Below, piece by piece: positions 17,200 through 25,547 of a DNA stretch of 64,000 nucleotides (its first letter is position 1; the number at the start of each line of letters is the position of its first letter). The stretch lies in contig NZ_RJJD01000015.1 of NCBI RefSeq assembly GCF_003721515.1, forward strand, positions 348,258-412,257, read 5' to 3'. The DNA is from Rufibacter latericius. GTDB lineage: Bacteria; Bacteroidota; Bacteroidia; Cytophagales; Hymenobacteraceae. Under the pieces are notes generated by a model, which had not been told where the DNA came from, did no database searches, and saw only the letters and a program-made list of their open reading frames with translations. The position numbers were made by a program, and so were the translations under genes.

Positions 17200-17718
17200 T
17201 TAGGTACGCTTTACCCCATCGGCTCCAAACGCTACCGCGCCTTCCTTTTGGGTGTTGCTGAAAAGCCGCCAGAAATAACCAGAGGTCTCCAAAACACCTT
17301 GGCTGGGCTGAATGCGCAGCACCCGATCGCCCTCCAGGGAAATGGTTAGTTCCCCCTCCGGTGAAGCGGTTACCTGCCACACCCGAAGCTTGTCTTTCTG
17401 TCCCCGCACCAGTTCCTGCAGTTTTCGGTCTCTGAGGTTGCTGCCGGGCACCTGCGGGTCAAAGGCGGGGTCTGCCAGCGTCTGGGTATCGCGCGGGATC
17501 TCTACCTCCTCGAACCGGATGGCCACGGTGCCCGCTTCTTCCAGTTGCCAGTGACAGGCTACCTCCAGGGTCCAGGCGCCTACGTCCAGAATAAGGCCGC
17601 TCGCGTTGGTGACGTGCGCTTTCCCGAAGTGGAAGAATTGCACATGGCCCAGCCGGGTGGTTTTGGTTAAAGGCAGCCCCAGTACGTGCTGCAGTTCAGG
17701 GAAGAGGTTCTCACTCAT
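17200..17718 (-). CDS. uncharacterised protein
   Basis: About 172 residues from the ATG at 17718 (a TTG at 17733 is possible). It has no signal peptide or membrane segment. Visible features are a beta-rich N-terminal half (LGHVQFFHFGKAHVTNASG, LDVGAWTLEVACHWQLEE) and a charged middle (NLRDRKLQELVRGQKDK). I do not recognise a family. A TACCTTCG promoter-like box lies 22 bases upstream of the ATG, supporting an independent gene. Confidence 0.7.
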   Translation of the reverse strand: MSENLFPELQHVLGLPLTKTTRLGHVQFFHFGKAHVTNASGLILDVGAWTLEVACHWQLEEAGTVAIRFEEVEIPRDTQTLADPAFDPQVPGSNLRDRKLQELVRGQKDKLRVWQVTASPEGELTISLEGDRVLRIQPSQGVLETSGYFWRLFSNTQKEGAVAFGADGVKRT

Positions 17719-17740
17719 TTTCTCGCGTCTCAATTCCCCA

Positions 17741-17748
17741 CGAAGGTA
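17741..17748 (-). promoter_or_regulatory. candidate -7 box (TACCTTCG)
   Basis: Close to the Bacteroidota TAnnTTTG element and 22 bases before the preferred ATG of the gene at 17200-17718. Confidence 0.45.
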
Positions 17749-17774
17749 CGGATTTAGCGGTTTCGGCAGGTTAT

Positions 17775-17814
17775 CTGTTTCAAGGCCAAATTCCGGAAAT
17801 CGGGTTAAAAACAG
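17775..17814. repeat. dispersed palindrome
   Basis: CTGTTTCAAGGCCAAATTCC followed by GGAAATCGGGTTAAAAACAG, outer arms CTGTTT/AAACAG. It lies in the divergent gap between the gene at 17200 and the STM3941-like gene. Confidence 0.65.
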
Positions 17815-17918
17815 ATTGCTCCCTTTAGCTTTATTGCCGGATGTTCATTAATATAGTAAACCGCATATTTTTATATCTTCCGGCATCATCCCAGACTCCA
17901 TCAAACGACATCACTAAA

Positions 17919-18476
17919 ATGGATAGAATAGAGATTCCACTGAGCAGAAGCAAGATCTTCCTGGTAGTGGCAGGAGCTGTAGTCTTTGTGTTGCTGGGGA
18001 TACTCTTCGCCCTAAGACCAGACACCTTTGTTTCGCCTATATTGAGAAGCCCCCAAGTAGTGCGAATGGTAGGAATTGCCACCATTTTGTTTTTCGGAGT
18101 GGTAGGGGTATATGGCTTCAGGAAACTGTTTGACAAAAAGATTGGGCTTATAGTGGATGAAACTGGCATCACGGACCATACCAATGCGTCAAGCGCGGGC
18201 CTCATTGAATGGGCCGATATCACCGAGATAGCATCAGAGCAGGTGATGTCCACCAGGTTCCTGCTCCTTTACACCACAAACCCTGATAAGTATTTAAACC
18301 GGGTAACCGGCTTTAAGCGCAAACTCATGCAGGGGAACATGAAAATGTACGGTACTCCCTTGTCTATCACGTCCAATACCGTGAGTTATGATTTCAATGA
18401 GTTGGAAAGGCTGCTGAAAGGCAGATGGATAGAGCATCAGGAAACTTTGGCGAACGGCTCCCCTATGGGCTTATGA
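17919..18476 (+). CDS. STM3941-like membrane protein
   Basis: 185 residues from the ATG at 17919 (MDRIEIPLSRSK). Two membrane helices (about 12-34 and 50-70) are followed by a soluble PH-like beta domain (GLIVDETGITDHTNASSAGLIEWADITEI), the layout of the STM3941 family. Function unknown. A longer frame opens at 17841 but the extra residues do not match the family. No partner gene is seen. Confidence 0.8.
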   Translation: MDRIEIPLSRSKIFLVVAGAVVFVLLGILFALRPDTFVSPILRSPQVVRMVGIATILFFGVVGVYGFRKLFDKKIGLIVDETGITDHTNASSAGLIEWADITEIASEQVMSTRFLLLYTTNPDKYLNRVTGFKRKLMQGNMKMYGTPLSITSNTVSYDFNELERLLKGRWIEHQETLANGSPMGL

Positions 18477-18576
18477 GAAAATCCGTTGCTGTTGCTGCCG
18501 CAAAGATTGGTTATTAAAACAAGAAACCTCACGCTACACTTTAAAACCTATTTAAAGAGCTATTCAATAAAACCGC

Positions 18577-19170
18577 ATGAAAATCAACCCACTTCTTCTG
18601 TTTGCCCCGGTTATCCTGTTTAGTTGCCAGTCACCCGCTTCCCAAGAGAATTTATCTTCGGCCACGGCAGAAACATCGGCTAGCCCTGCCCCACAAAACC
18701 CGGTCCCCAGAGAGAACAGTGAATATTTAGACTGGCACACCCTCAGGATCAATGGCAAATATCCTCTTGTCACCAAGGTGAAAGACATGGAAGGGCTGTT
18801 AGGGAAGCCAGACAGTGTGGTGAAAGTTGATTTCGAGGAAGGATGCCCAGGTAGTTTCAGGAATGAGAACTCCAAGGTGGCGCATTACGGCGGGGTTAGT
18901 TTTGAACAGTTTGGAGACTCTCTGAAGTTTTTGGGCGTTGACTTCAGCAATGAGAAAAGAGTCTTCTTGCAGAGCGGAAACCTGCGAATTGACCATACCA
19001 CCTCGCCCGCAGTGCTGAAAAAGCACTTTCCAAACGCCATGAAAAACTTTGCCAAGGATAGCACAGAAGCTGTAGCCATTCCGCCCGCCAAAGAACCGGT
19101 AGATGGGCATTGGCTACTTCAATTTGAGAAAGGAAAATTGAAGTTCATAGATGACTGGTTTCCTTGCTAA
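18577..19170 (+). CDS. uncharacterised lipoprotein
   Basis: 197 residues with a lipobox LFSC (Cys17) after a short hydrophobic leader, so a probable lipid-anchored envelope protein. Downstream is a Ser/Ala/Pro-rich linker (residues 20-45), then a globular domain with LVTKVKDMEGLLGKPDSVVK that resembles small beta-lactamase-inhibitor-like or SmpA-type folds only in outline. I cannot name the family. It lies 100 bases after the preceding gene and is separated from map by a degenerate palindrome. Confidence 0.75.
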   Translation: MKINPLLLFAPVILFSCQSPASQENLSSATAETSASPAPQNPVPRENSEYLDWHTLRINGKYPLVTKVKDMEGLLGKPDSVVKVDFEEGCPGSFRNENSKVAHYGGVSFEQFGDSLKFLGVDFSNEKRVFLQSGNLRIDHTTSPAVLKKHFPNAMKNFAKDSTEAVAIPPAKEPVDGHWLLQFEKGKLKFIDDWFPC

Positions 19171-19177
19171 GGAGTCT

Positions 19178-19204
19178 CTGTTTTGCCGAAACACCCGTAA
19201 AAAA
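19178..19204. repeat. dispersed palindrome, degenerate copy
   Basis: CTGTTTTGCCGAAACACCCG followed by TAAAAAA, 58 bases before map. Confidence 0.45.
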
Positions 19205-19261
19205 GTTATCTTTAAGGAAAGTAAGACGCGGCTGGTACGCTTCCACTAAATCAACAAACCA

Positions 19262-20026
19262 ATGTCAATATCAACAGAAGCAGAGCTCTTGGGCATGAAA
19301 AAAGCAAGTGAGGCCGTTGCCTTGACGCTTAAGGAAATGCGGGACCATGCCCGGCCAGGCATGTCTACCAAGGAGTTGGATACCTTCGGGGCGGAAGTCC
19401 TGAAAGCGTTTGGTGCAAAATCAGCCCCCAAGCTGACCTACGGGTTTCCGGGCTGGACCTGTATCAGCCTCAACCATGAGGTAGCCCACGGTATTCCCAG
19501 CAAAGAGAAGATCCTGAAGGAAGGCGACTTGGTGAACATTGACGTGTCTGCGGAGTTGGAAGGCTTTTGGGCCGATAACGGAGGCTCCTTTGTACTAGGC
19601 GAAGACCTCCACCAGCACCAACAACTGGTAGATGCCTCCAAAAGGATTCTGGAGAAAGCCATCGGCCAGATCAAGGGAGGAATTAAGATCGCGGAGATAG
19701 GTCGGCTCATTGAAACCGAATCAAAGAAAGCCGGCTACAAGGTGATCAAGAACCTCACGGGCCACGGCATCGGGAGAAAGCTCCACGAAGAGCCCAGCGA
19801 GATTGCCAACTACCATAATCCGTATAATCATACCCGGTTCAAGAAAGACTCGGTGGTGGCCATTGAAACCTTTATCTCCACCAGCTCCACCATCGCCAAC
19901 ACCCTGAAAGACGGCTGGACGCTGGTGGGGAACAAAGGCGGATTTGTTGCCCAACACGAACACACCATTGTGGTGACCGATGCGCAGCCTTTGATCCTGA
20001 CAGAAATGAACGGCATCTGGAACTGA
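19262..20026 (+). CDS. map: type I methionine aminopeptidase
   Basis: 254 residues with all the metal-ligand blocks of the pita-bread fold: NHEVAHG (substrate His), VNIDVS and WADNGGSF (Asp ligands), TGHGIG (His ligand), AIETF and QHEHTIVV (Glu ligands). It removes the initiator methionine from nascent proteins. It stands alone rather than in the ribosomal-protein operon, so it is likely a second, accessory copy, though this cannot be proved from the window. Confidence 0.93.
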   Translation: MSISTEAELLGMKKASEAVALTLKEMRDHARPGMSTKELDTFGAEVLKAFGAKSAPKLTYGFPGWTCISLNHEVAHGIPSKEKILKEGDLVNIDVSAELEGFWADNGGSFVLGEDLHQHQQLVDASKRILEKAIGQIKGGIKIAEIGRLIETESKKAGYKVIKNLTGHGIGRKLHEEPSEIANYHNPYNHTRFKKDSVVAIETFISTSSTIANTLKDGWTLVGNKGGFVAQHEHTIVVTDAQPLILTEMNGIWN

Positions 20027-20039
20027 GCGGAACGCAGGC

Positions 20040-20083
20040 TTCTGTTTTAGATGCCCTTTTCCCAAAAGGCCTCTAAAACAGAA
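20040..20083. repeat. dispersed palindrome, near-perfect copy
   Basis: TTCTGTTTTAG (20040-20050) pairs with CTAAAACAGAA (20073-20083), and CTTTT-CCC-AAAAG lies in the centre. It is 14 bases after the map stop and 40 before the next start. Confidence 0.8.
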
Positions 20084-20123
20084 ACTTGCACCTTGAAGAT
20101 AGTTTACTTTTATGTGATCAGGC

Positions 20124-20579
20124 ATGAACCCAAAAGTAGAAATCAGGGAATATGTTCCGGAGGATAAACCGGCGATTGTTGAGCTGCTGAAACTGAATAC
20201 GCCCGCGTACTTCGCTCCCGAAGAAGAACCAGACCTGATCCACTACCTGGATCATGAGATAGAGCAGTATTTCGTAGTCTTAGACGAGCAACGCCTGGTA
20301 GGCTGCGGAGGAGTTAACTTCTCAGAAGACCTCACTACCGGAAAAATCAGCTGGGACATTTTGCACCCTCAGTACCAAGGCAAAGGATTGGGAAGCCTGC
20401 TTCTGAACTACCGAATCAAAAAACTGCAGGAGTTACCGCACATTCAAACCATCTCGGTGAGGACTTCTCAATTGGTCTACAGGTTTTACGAGAAACAAGG
20501 TTTCCAACTACAGGAGGTGGTAAAAGACTACTGGGCCCCAGGTTTTGACATGTACCGCATGGAGTATGTTCAGCCCTGA
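20124..20579 (+). CDS. GNAT family N-acetyltransferase
   Basis: 151 residues with the GNAT core: N-terminal strand VEIREYVPEDKPAIVELL, acetyl-CoA binding loop QYQGKGLGSLLL (R/Q-x-x-G-x-G pattern), and the C-terminal VYRFYEKQGFQLQEV motif. It would transfer an acetyl group to an amine on a small molecule or protein; the target is unknown. The following methyltransferase starts 46 bases on. Confidence 0.88.
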   Translation: MNPKVEIREYVPEDKPAIVELLKLNTPAYFAPEEEPDLIHYLDHEIEQYFVVLDEQRLVGCGGVNFSEDLTTGKISWDILHPQYQGKGLGSLLLNYRIKKLQELPHIQTISVRTSQLVYRFYEKQGFQLQEVVKDYWAPGFDMYRMEYVQP

Positions 20580-20599
20580 TGCCTACTGTGTTTCCACTA

Positions 20600-20626
20600 C
20601 GATTCTCCCAAAAAGCCCCTAAAACA
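20600..20626. repeat. dispersed palindrome, right half
   Basis: CGATTCTCCCAAAAAGCCCC followed by TAAAACA. It runs directly into the ATG of the methyltransferase gene, so it forms that gene's leader. Confidence 0.5.
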
Positions 20627-21261
20627 TGGACAGGCACGCCTCCACCATTCAGACCTGGGACCAGCTGGCGGCGGCGTACCAAGAAAAGTTCATGGACCTG
20701 GACCTGTACAATGACACCTATGACCGGTTCTGCGACCTGATTCCCACCCTCAACGCCTCCATCTTAGAGATTGCCTGCGGCCCTGGAAACATCACCCGGT
20801 ATCTTCTGTCTAAACGGCCCGACTTTCGCCTGGAAGCCACCGACCTTGCCCCCAGGATGCTGCAACTGGCGAAAGAGAACAACCCCACGGCTACGTTCCG
20901 CCTTCTTGACGCCCGAGACCTGCACACCCTCACCCAAACCTACGACGGCATCATGTGCGGTTTCTGCCTGCCTTATCTATCCAGAAAAGACTGCGCGAAA
21001 CTGATCAAAGACGCTTCCCCGCTGCTGACTACCGACGGAACCCTGTACCTGAGCACCATAGAAGGCGATTACCAGAACTCGGGCTATGAAACCAGCAGCG
21101 ATGGCCAGCACAGGATGTACGTGTATTACCATTCGGCCCAGGACTTACAAAGCAGCCTGGAGGAAAACGGGTTTGCCGTGGTGGAACTAGTCCGCAAATC
21201 CTACACCAGTGCTGCCGGTGCTTCGTCTACGCACCTGGTGTTCATCGCAAAGAAAAAATAA
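20626..21261 (+). CDS. class I SAM-dependent methyltransferase
   Basis: 211 residues. Motif I (ILEIACGPGNITRYL, residues 46-60) binds the methionine part of SAM, the acidic end of strand 2 is ATDLAP, and motif II/III are DGIMCGFCLPYL and DGTLYLSTIEG. The Rossmann-like fold is complete; the substrate is not evident. It may be co-transcribed with the acetyltransferase before it. Confidence 0.88.
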   Translation: MDRHASTIQTWDQLAAAYQEKFMDLDLYNDTYDRFCDLIPTLNASILEIACGPGNITRYLLSKRPDFRLEATDLAPRMLQLAKENNPTATFRLLDARDLHTLTQTYDGIMCGFCLPYLSRKDCAKLIKDASPLLTTDGTLYLSTIEGDYQNSGYETSSDGQHRMYVYYHSAQDLQSSLEENGFAVVELVRKSYTSAAGASSTHLVFIAKKK

Positions 21262-21380
21262 AGCCTTCCTGCCGGGTTTGGTAAAAGGATGAAACAAGCC
21301 ATGTGTTCAAGGCATGGCGTAGGCGGTTCCTGCAGAACACTTCTGCTTTCCTGAAAACACACAGAAATCCCCTTCCTAAC

Positions 21381-21419
21381 GTTTTGGCTGTCTTTTAAGG
21401 AAAACGGCCCAGAAACAGG
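21381..21419. repeat. dispersed palindrome
   Basis: GTTTTGGCTGTCTTTTAAGG followed by AAAACGGCCCAGAAACAG, in the convergent gap before the M56 gene. Confidence 0.65.
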
Positions 21420-21462
21420 TAAGAAGGGGATATTTGCTTTTTATCTTGAGACCAGGAAAACG

Positions 21463-23535
21463 CTACTTGGTCTTTTCGCTGCTCTTGTTAGACTGAATCC
21501 TGAAGTTGGCGCCTTCTTTCTTCAGCATCAAGTCCACGTCTTCCCCGGTGGTAGACTGAATGATCTTCTTATATTTCTCAAACAAGGCATCGGACTGTTT
21601 CTTGTCATCAATGTACAGACCGGTTTTATCTAACCGGAAGTCATAGTCAGCTTCGGCAGATTTGATCAGGCCATCAGACACCAGCGCCGCCTTGAGCTCC
21701 TTCATCATGGCCTCATGTTTTTTCATACGCTCCTCGTGATCTTTCATACGCACGGCGTGTTCGGCCATTCGTTTTTCATGATCCTTCATCCGTACGGAAT
21801 GCTCGGCCAGGCGACGGTTCTGGTCTTCTAAGCGGCGGTTGTGCTCGGTCATACGGCCCTCCTGGTCGGCTTGCCGGCGGGCTACATACTCCGCTTCTCT
21901 CTCGCCATATTCTTCCATCCTTGCCTCAAATTCCTTCATGCGGGCATCATACTCCTTCAGCGACTGCTTGTAACGTTTGTTGCCTTCCTTATCATTTGAG
22001 AGCGGTGCCACGGGAGCCACTGGAGGAACAGGAGCCACCGGCGCTACGCCATCTCGCCTGAATCCCCGCGGGGTGCGGGGCATAGGAGGCATGGGGGCTC
22101 TGGGCGCTAATCGGTGAGCTCGTTCTTCATCAATTCTGTCAAGGGACACTTCTACCTGGGCCATGGCGCTTTCTACCTCGTCATCGTCCCGGATGGTTTT
22201 GCCCTTTTTGGCGGCTGCCAGTTGCTGGTCTATGCGGGACTGGTATTTCCCGAGCTCGCTTTTGGGTATGCGCCGCCCGTTTACGTACACCTCCACCACC
22301 TTGCCTTTCTTGTTTTTCACAATGATCAGGTCATCATCCAGTTGCTGTAGCACCAGGTCTTCGTCCGGGTTTTCAGAGGCTTGCTTGGGTACCGCCGCAA
22401 TGATGGTAGACTTGGAAAGCACTGGTTTTTCGGCTTGCTTTTCAGGCTCCGCCGATGGAGCGGGCACCGTGTAATTGGCCCAGGCACTGGCCGAGAAAAC
22501 CATGACTCCGGCAATAACGGCACAGCAGGCCAGGAACCCTTCTGAGAAAGAAGGCCGCAGGTTGGATTTCTGCACCAATCGGGTGATACGGCCCAGCAAA
22601 GAACGCCGACGGCCCGAGAAAGCCACCGCCAAGCGGGGAGAGGTTACGTTCGTTTTCATAAGGATTTCTTCCAGGTTAGTTAAGGCGTAAGCGTAGGTAA
22701 GCGAATCGCCGCAGAGGGCCAGGGCCAGGTCATCGCAGGCGTGCTCACGTTCGGTGCGGGCGCAGTCTGAGATCCACCACACCGCAGGATGAAAGAAAAA
22801 GAGGGTTTCTACCATGCTCTGCAACAGATTCAGGAGGTAATCGCGCCGGTGGATGTGGGCCAGTTCATGGGCCAAGATGGCTTCTACCTGCGCAGTGGAT
22901 AAGCCAGAGAACGCGCCCAGCGGCAACAAAATCAAAGGCTTGAAATGCCCGATGACCATGGGCATCTGCACCAAAGCCGACTCGGCTACGCGCACCCACC
23001 GGTGTATGCCTAGCTTCTGAGACAGTTCCAGGGTTTTCTGTTGCCATACCTGCGTGACCGCCTGGGTACGGTAAGACCGAAGCCGTTGCACATACACCCA
23101 TCCGCCCAGTACCCGCAAACCCATCAGCAGCATGCCCATGAGCCAGAGCATGACCACTGCCGGTAAGTGTTCGTTGAAATATCCCTGCCCCTGCGCAAGG
23201 GCGTTCTCCCAGAAAGAAGGACCCGTAATATGTGCTTCTGTAATCGAGGAAGTGAACCCTGCCGGATCAACCGCCAGCGCTGTATTTTCCAGGGAAACCG
23301 TATCTGGGGAATAGAGGTTGTAGAAGGTAACCCCTGAAACCAGCAGCAGCGCTATAAGCGCCCCCCAGGCAACCCAGTACCGGGTAGCGGCGGAGTGCCG
23401 GTGCATCAACCTGAGTAAGATGCCCACCAAAAGGGCCATCAAAGCTCCTTGCCAGAGAGAGTGCAGGAGCGTGTACCCCAAGGCGTGCGTAACGGCCTGC
23501 GGGATTACGTCATTAATCAGCGTTTGAGGAGTCAT
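21463..23535 (-). CDS. BlaR1-like M56 metallopeptidase with His-heptad coiled coil
   Basis: 690 residues. Membrane helices near 24-44, 53-72, 125-146 and 334-353; zinc motif HELAH (His223, Glu224, His227) in the cytoplasmic loop, with downstream EREHACDD. Residues 391-425 form a small domain, 481-512 a Pro/Ala/Val-rich linker, and 520-615 a charged coiled coil in which His recurs every seven residues (565, then 579, 586, 593, 600, 607). There is no penicillin-binding domain, so this is not a beta-lactam receptor of the classical type. M56 proteases cleave BlaI-type repressors after a signal; the blaI-like gene lies directly upstream and overlaps it by 23 bases. Confidence 0.9.
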   Translation of the reverse strand: MTPQTLINDVIPQAVTHALGYTLLHSLWQGALMALLVGILLRLMHRHSAATRYWVAWGALIALLLVSGVTFYNLYSPDTVSLENTALAVDPAGFTSSITEAHITGPSFWENALAQGQGYFNEHLPAVVMLWLMGMLLMGLRVLGGWVYVQRLRSYRTQAVTQVWQQKTLELSQKLGIHRWVRVAESALVQMPMVIGHFKPLILLPLGAFSGLSTAQVEAILAHELAHIHRRDYLLNLLQSMVETLFFFHPAVWWISDCARTEREHACDDLALALCGDSLTYAYALTNLEEILMKTNVTSPRLAVAFSGRRRSLLGRITRLVQKSNLRPSFSEGFLACCAVIAGVMVFSASAWANYTVPAPSAEPEKQAEKPVLSKSTIIAAVPKQASENPDEDLVLQQLDDDLIIVKNKKGKVVEVYVNGRRIPKSELGKYQSRIDQQLAAAKKGKTIRDDDEVESAMAQVEVSLDRIDEERAHRLAPRAPMPPMPRTPRGFRRDGVAPVAPVPPVAPVAPLSNDKEGNKRYKQSLKEYDARMKEFEARMEEYGEREAEYVARRQADQEGRMTEHNRRLEDQNRRLAEHSVRMKDHEKRMAEHAVRMKDHEERMKKHEAMMKELKAALVSDGLIKSAEADYDFRLDKTGLYIDDKKQSDALFEKYKKIIQSTTGEDVDLMLKKEGANFRIQSNKSSEKTK
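21724..21807 (-). repeat. tandem 42-bp coding repeat (two heptads)
   Basis: The codons for AEHSVRMKDHEKRM (residues 577-590) are repeated as AEHAVRMKDHEERM (591-604), twelve of fourteen residues identical. This is the core of the His-heptad coiled coil. Confidence 0.85.
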
Positions 23536-23911
23536 CTTCCAGTTTTTTCAAAAGGTGGCGGATTTGGTTTAATTCATCTGGGGTGGTGCGATGGTTGCCC
23601 AAAGCCTGCATGACCAGTTTCATGGCCGAGCCCCGGAACGTGGTGTCCAGGAAGCGGCCAAGCAGGTGTTGCTGGGTTTCTTCTTCGGTGACGGCGGCCT
23701 GGTACACGTGCGAGCGGCTTTCCTCATCACGGGACACCAGGTTCTTCTCGTGCATGATCTGCAGCAGTTTGAGGGTGGTGGTATAGCCGGTTTCCTTGGC
23801 TTTGTTTTGTTCCTCGTTCACAAACCGGACGGTGCTGGGCCCGTGCTGCCACAGGATCTGCAGAATCTCCAGTTCGGTTTCGGTGGGTTTTATCGGGGCG
23901 GTATTCTCCAT
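23513..23911 (-). CDS. BlaI/MecI/CopY family repressor
   Basis: 132 residues with the winged-helix DNA-binding domain at 10-70 (TELEILQILWQHGPSTV, TGYTTTLKLLQIMHEKNLV) and a short helical dimerisation tail. Such repressors bind dyads as dimers and are inactivated by proteolysis through a partner M56 protease, here the overlapping next gene. Three dyads of the form TACGA-N6-TCGTA lie just upstream (23934-24004), which suggests autorepression of this pair. Confidence 0.93.
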   Translation of the reverse strand: MENTAPIKPTETELEILQILWQHGPSTVRFVNEEQNKAKETGYTTTLKLLQIMHEKNLVSRDEESRSHVYQAAVTEEETQQHLLGRFLDTTFRGSAMKLVMQALGNHRTTPDELNQIRHLLKKLEDDSSNAD

Positions 23912-23933
23912 AAGATTTTGATCAGATCGGCTC

Positions 23934-23949
23934 TACGATTTGTTTCGTA
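23934..23949. promoter_or_regulatory. BlaI-type operator dyad 1
   Basis: TACGA-TTTGTT-TCGTA, extended by one further pair (C/G) on each side. It lies 23 bases before the blaI-like start, downstream of the candidate -7 box. Confidence 0.75.
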
Positions 23950-23951
23950 GA

Positions 23952-23959
23952 CAAGTATA
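23952..23959 (-). promoter_or_regulatory. candidate -7 box (TATACTTG) of the blaI-like gene
   Basis: One mismatch from TAnnTTTG, located between operator dyads 1 and 2 so that a bound repressor would block RNA polymerase. Confidence 0.5.
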
Positions 23960-23973
23960 CGAACCTTTTCGTA
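23958..23973. promoter_or_regulatory. BlaI-type operator dyad 2
   Basis: TACGA-ACCTTT-TCGTA, same half-sites and same six-base spacer as dyad 1. Centre 24 bases from dyad 1. Confidence 0.75.
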
Positions 23974-23988
23974 AAAAGAAAATAGAAT

Positions 23989-24004
23989 CACGAAATTTTT
24001 CGTA
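23989..24004. promoter_or_regulatory. BlaI-type operator dyad 3
   Basis: CACGA-AATTTT-TCGTA, one mismatch from the other two. Centre 31 bases from dyad 2, 188 bases before the divergent gene at 24193. Confidence 0.65.
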
Positions 24005-24192
24005 GAAGGAGTTAAAAAAATATCCTTTACTTAGAAAGGACCTGGTTTACAGGCGAATGGCTGCAAAGGAGACGAATGAATCTACTTGCAACACCTGCCT
24101 GGTAAAAGAAAACCCGCCTAAAGGCCGTTCTGCTGGAGAGTGTTCGCTGACTTTTGGGCAGCTGTTTGGTTTTCTCTTCCGTACTTTACCGC

Positions 24193-24732
24193 ATGAAAAA
24201 AGTAATTCTGCTGGGGCTCTGCCTGATTTTCCTGAGCTGTTTCCCTGCCCTGGCCCAACGTTACAAAACCGCCGCCGGCCTAAGAATTGGCAGCGATGAG
24301 TTCGGGTTAACCGTTCAGCAAAAGATTCTGGAAAAAACCACCCTGGAAGGACTTCTCACCGCTTCTCCCCGAGAGATCACGGCCACCATTCTGGCCGAGC
24401 AGCACTTTCCGGTGCTGGGGCAGCGCTTCAACTATTACATGGGCGGTGGCGTGCACGGCGGAAGGCTCAAAGACTACGGGGCCATTTACGGGGTAGATGC
24501 CATTGTGGGCCTGGAGTACAAAGTAAACGGCCTTCCGTTCCTGCTGTCCGCCGATCTAAAACCGGCCATTCACCTGCGGCACGAGGAATGGTTTAACTTT
24601 GGGGGCGCTTTCTCCATCAGGTACGTCCTGATCAAGGAAAAACCACCCACCCCGGGGCAAATCATCAAGGGGATTTTCAGCCCTTCAGACAAGAAGAAGA
24701 AAAAGAAGAAAGAATCTTCTTCCTGGTTTTAG
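24193..24732 (+). CDS. exported beta-barrel-like protein
   Basis: 179 residues from the ATG at 24193 (MKKVILLGLCLIFLSC), which gives a clean signal peptide ending PALAQ. The body has alternating strands (LRIGSDEFGLTVQQKIL, YYMGGGVHGGRL, VDAIVGLEYKVNGLPFLLSADLKP) like small outer-membrane barrels. The C-terminus is a basic tail (KKKKKKKESSS-W-F). No family name can be given. It is divergent from the blaI pair and could share its regulation. Confidence 0.75.
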   Translation: MKKVILLGLCLIFLSCFPALAQRYKTAAGLRIGSDEFGLTVQQKILEKTTLEGLLTASPREITATILAEQHFPVLGQRFNYYMGGGVHGGRLKDYGAIYGVDAIVGLEYKVNGLPFLLSADLKPAIHLRHEEWFNFGGAFSIRYVLIKEKPPTPGQIIKGIFSPSDKKKKKKKESSSWF

Positions 24733-24747
24733 GCCGATAGACAATCT

Positions 24748-24789
24748 GCTGTTTTTAGCCTACAATTGGAAAAACAGGCCTAAAGCAGC
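24748..24789. repeat. dispersed palindrome
   Basis: Arms GCTGTTTTTAGCC and GGCCTAAAGCAGC surround a TTGGAAAAACA core, 15 bases past the stop codon. Confidence 0.65.
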
Positions 24790-24808
24790 TTTGCTAGAGC
24801 AGGTTCTC

Positions 24809-25021
24809 TTAAGCCCCGAAGGTTACTTTGCCAGAGGGGCAATAAGCCACGGTGGAGGCATCTACCGGAGTGCTGGCATCGGCCGCGGTTGGGCCTGGCA
24901 TCGGTTTACCGGCTTGGTTGATGTAAATCACTTCCTGTTTGTAGTTAAGGCCGCTCAACGCGTCTTGCAAGGCCAAACCAGAACCGATACACATGGCGAA
25001 TAATAAGATAATGAGTTTCAT
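24809..25021 (-). CDS. small secreted protein
   Basis: A 70-residue frame with an N-terminal hydrophobic leader (MKLIILLFAMCIGSGLA) and a mature part of about 53 residues (GLNYKQEVIYINQAGKPMPG, CPSGKVTFGA) with one Cys. No family is recognised. The signal peptide and lack of a competing frame favour a real gene. No ribosome-binding-site evidence is decisive. Confidence 0.55.
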   Translation of the reverse strand: MKLIILLFAMCIGSGLALQDALSGLNYKQEVIYINQAGKPMPGPTAADASTPVDASTVAYCPSGKVTFGA

Positions 25022-25547
25022 GACTTTAGTTTTTTAAGGTTATTAGATAGACAATCATTTTTGGTGGGAGTTGCTTCCCGTGCGAAGCTGGAACCGGTGT
25101 CTCTTCTTTTCTGTCGTTCTTCCTGTTCCCTTACAACTTAAAGATGCATTTGCTGCGTCTTTGGTTGTCCGCTCTGATTACTTTCTTTTCCAAAGCCATG
25201 CCAAGTTGCAATTGTAGTGATTATCAATGCTTTACATAAAATTCACGTTCTCCTCACTGTCCACCCGCGAACTATTTATGTCCAGAAATGAACAGTCTTT
25301 CTTCGGTTGTAAAAGGGACGTTGGCCAACCTGGGGAATCAGGTTCTTCTTCTTTTGAGTAGGGATTGTCTTAGCTTCTGATTGGGCCCTATCAACTAGCT
25401 GCTTTTAAGAGGAAAGTTTGTGTTTGCATAAGCCCTCATGGAAATACGTAGTCTTCATTTAGCACCTCATCTCCGCACCATACCTACTTTCCCGTACCTT
25501 ACCGAGCCGGACAGACATCGGTCTTCCGCTTCTTACGTACTGTTCCT
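25022..25547. other. gene-free region without recognised elements
   Basis: 526 bases between the small secreted protein gene and arfB. I see no open frame of note, no dispersed palindrome and no clear hairpin. It presumably carries the two divergent promoters; GTACCTTACCG at 25493-25503 may be part of the arfB promoter. Confidence 0.5.

Noticed and set aside
21463-23535. Beta-lactam receptor BlaR1
   Set aside because: The protein has the M56 protease part but no penicillin-binding domain and no beta-lactamase gene nearby.
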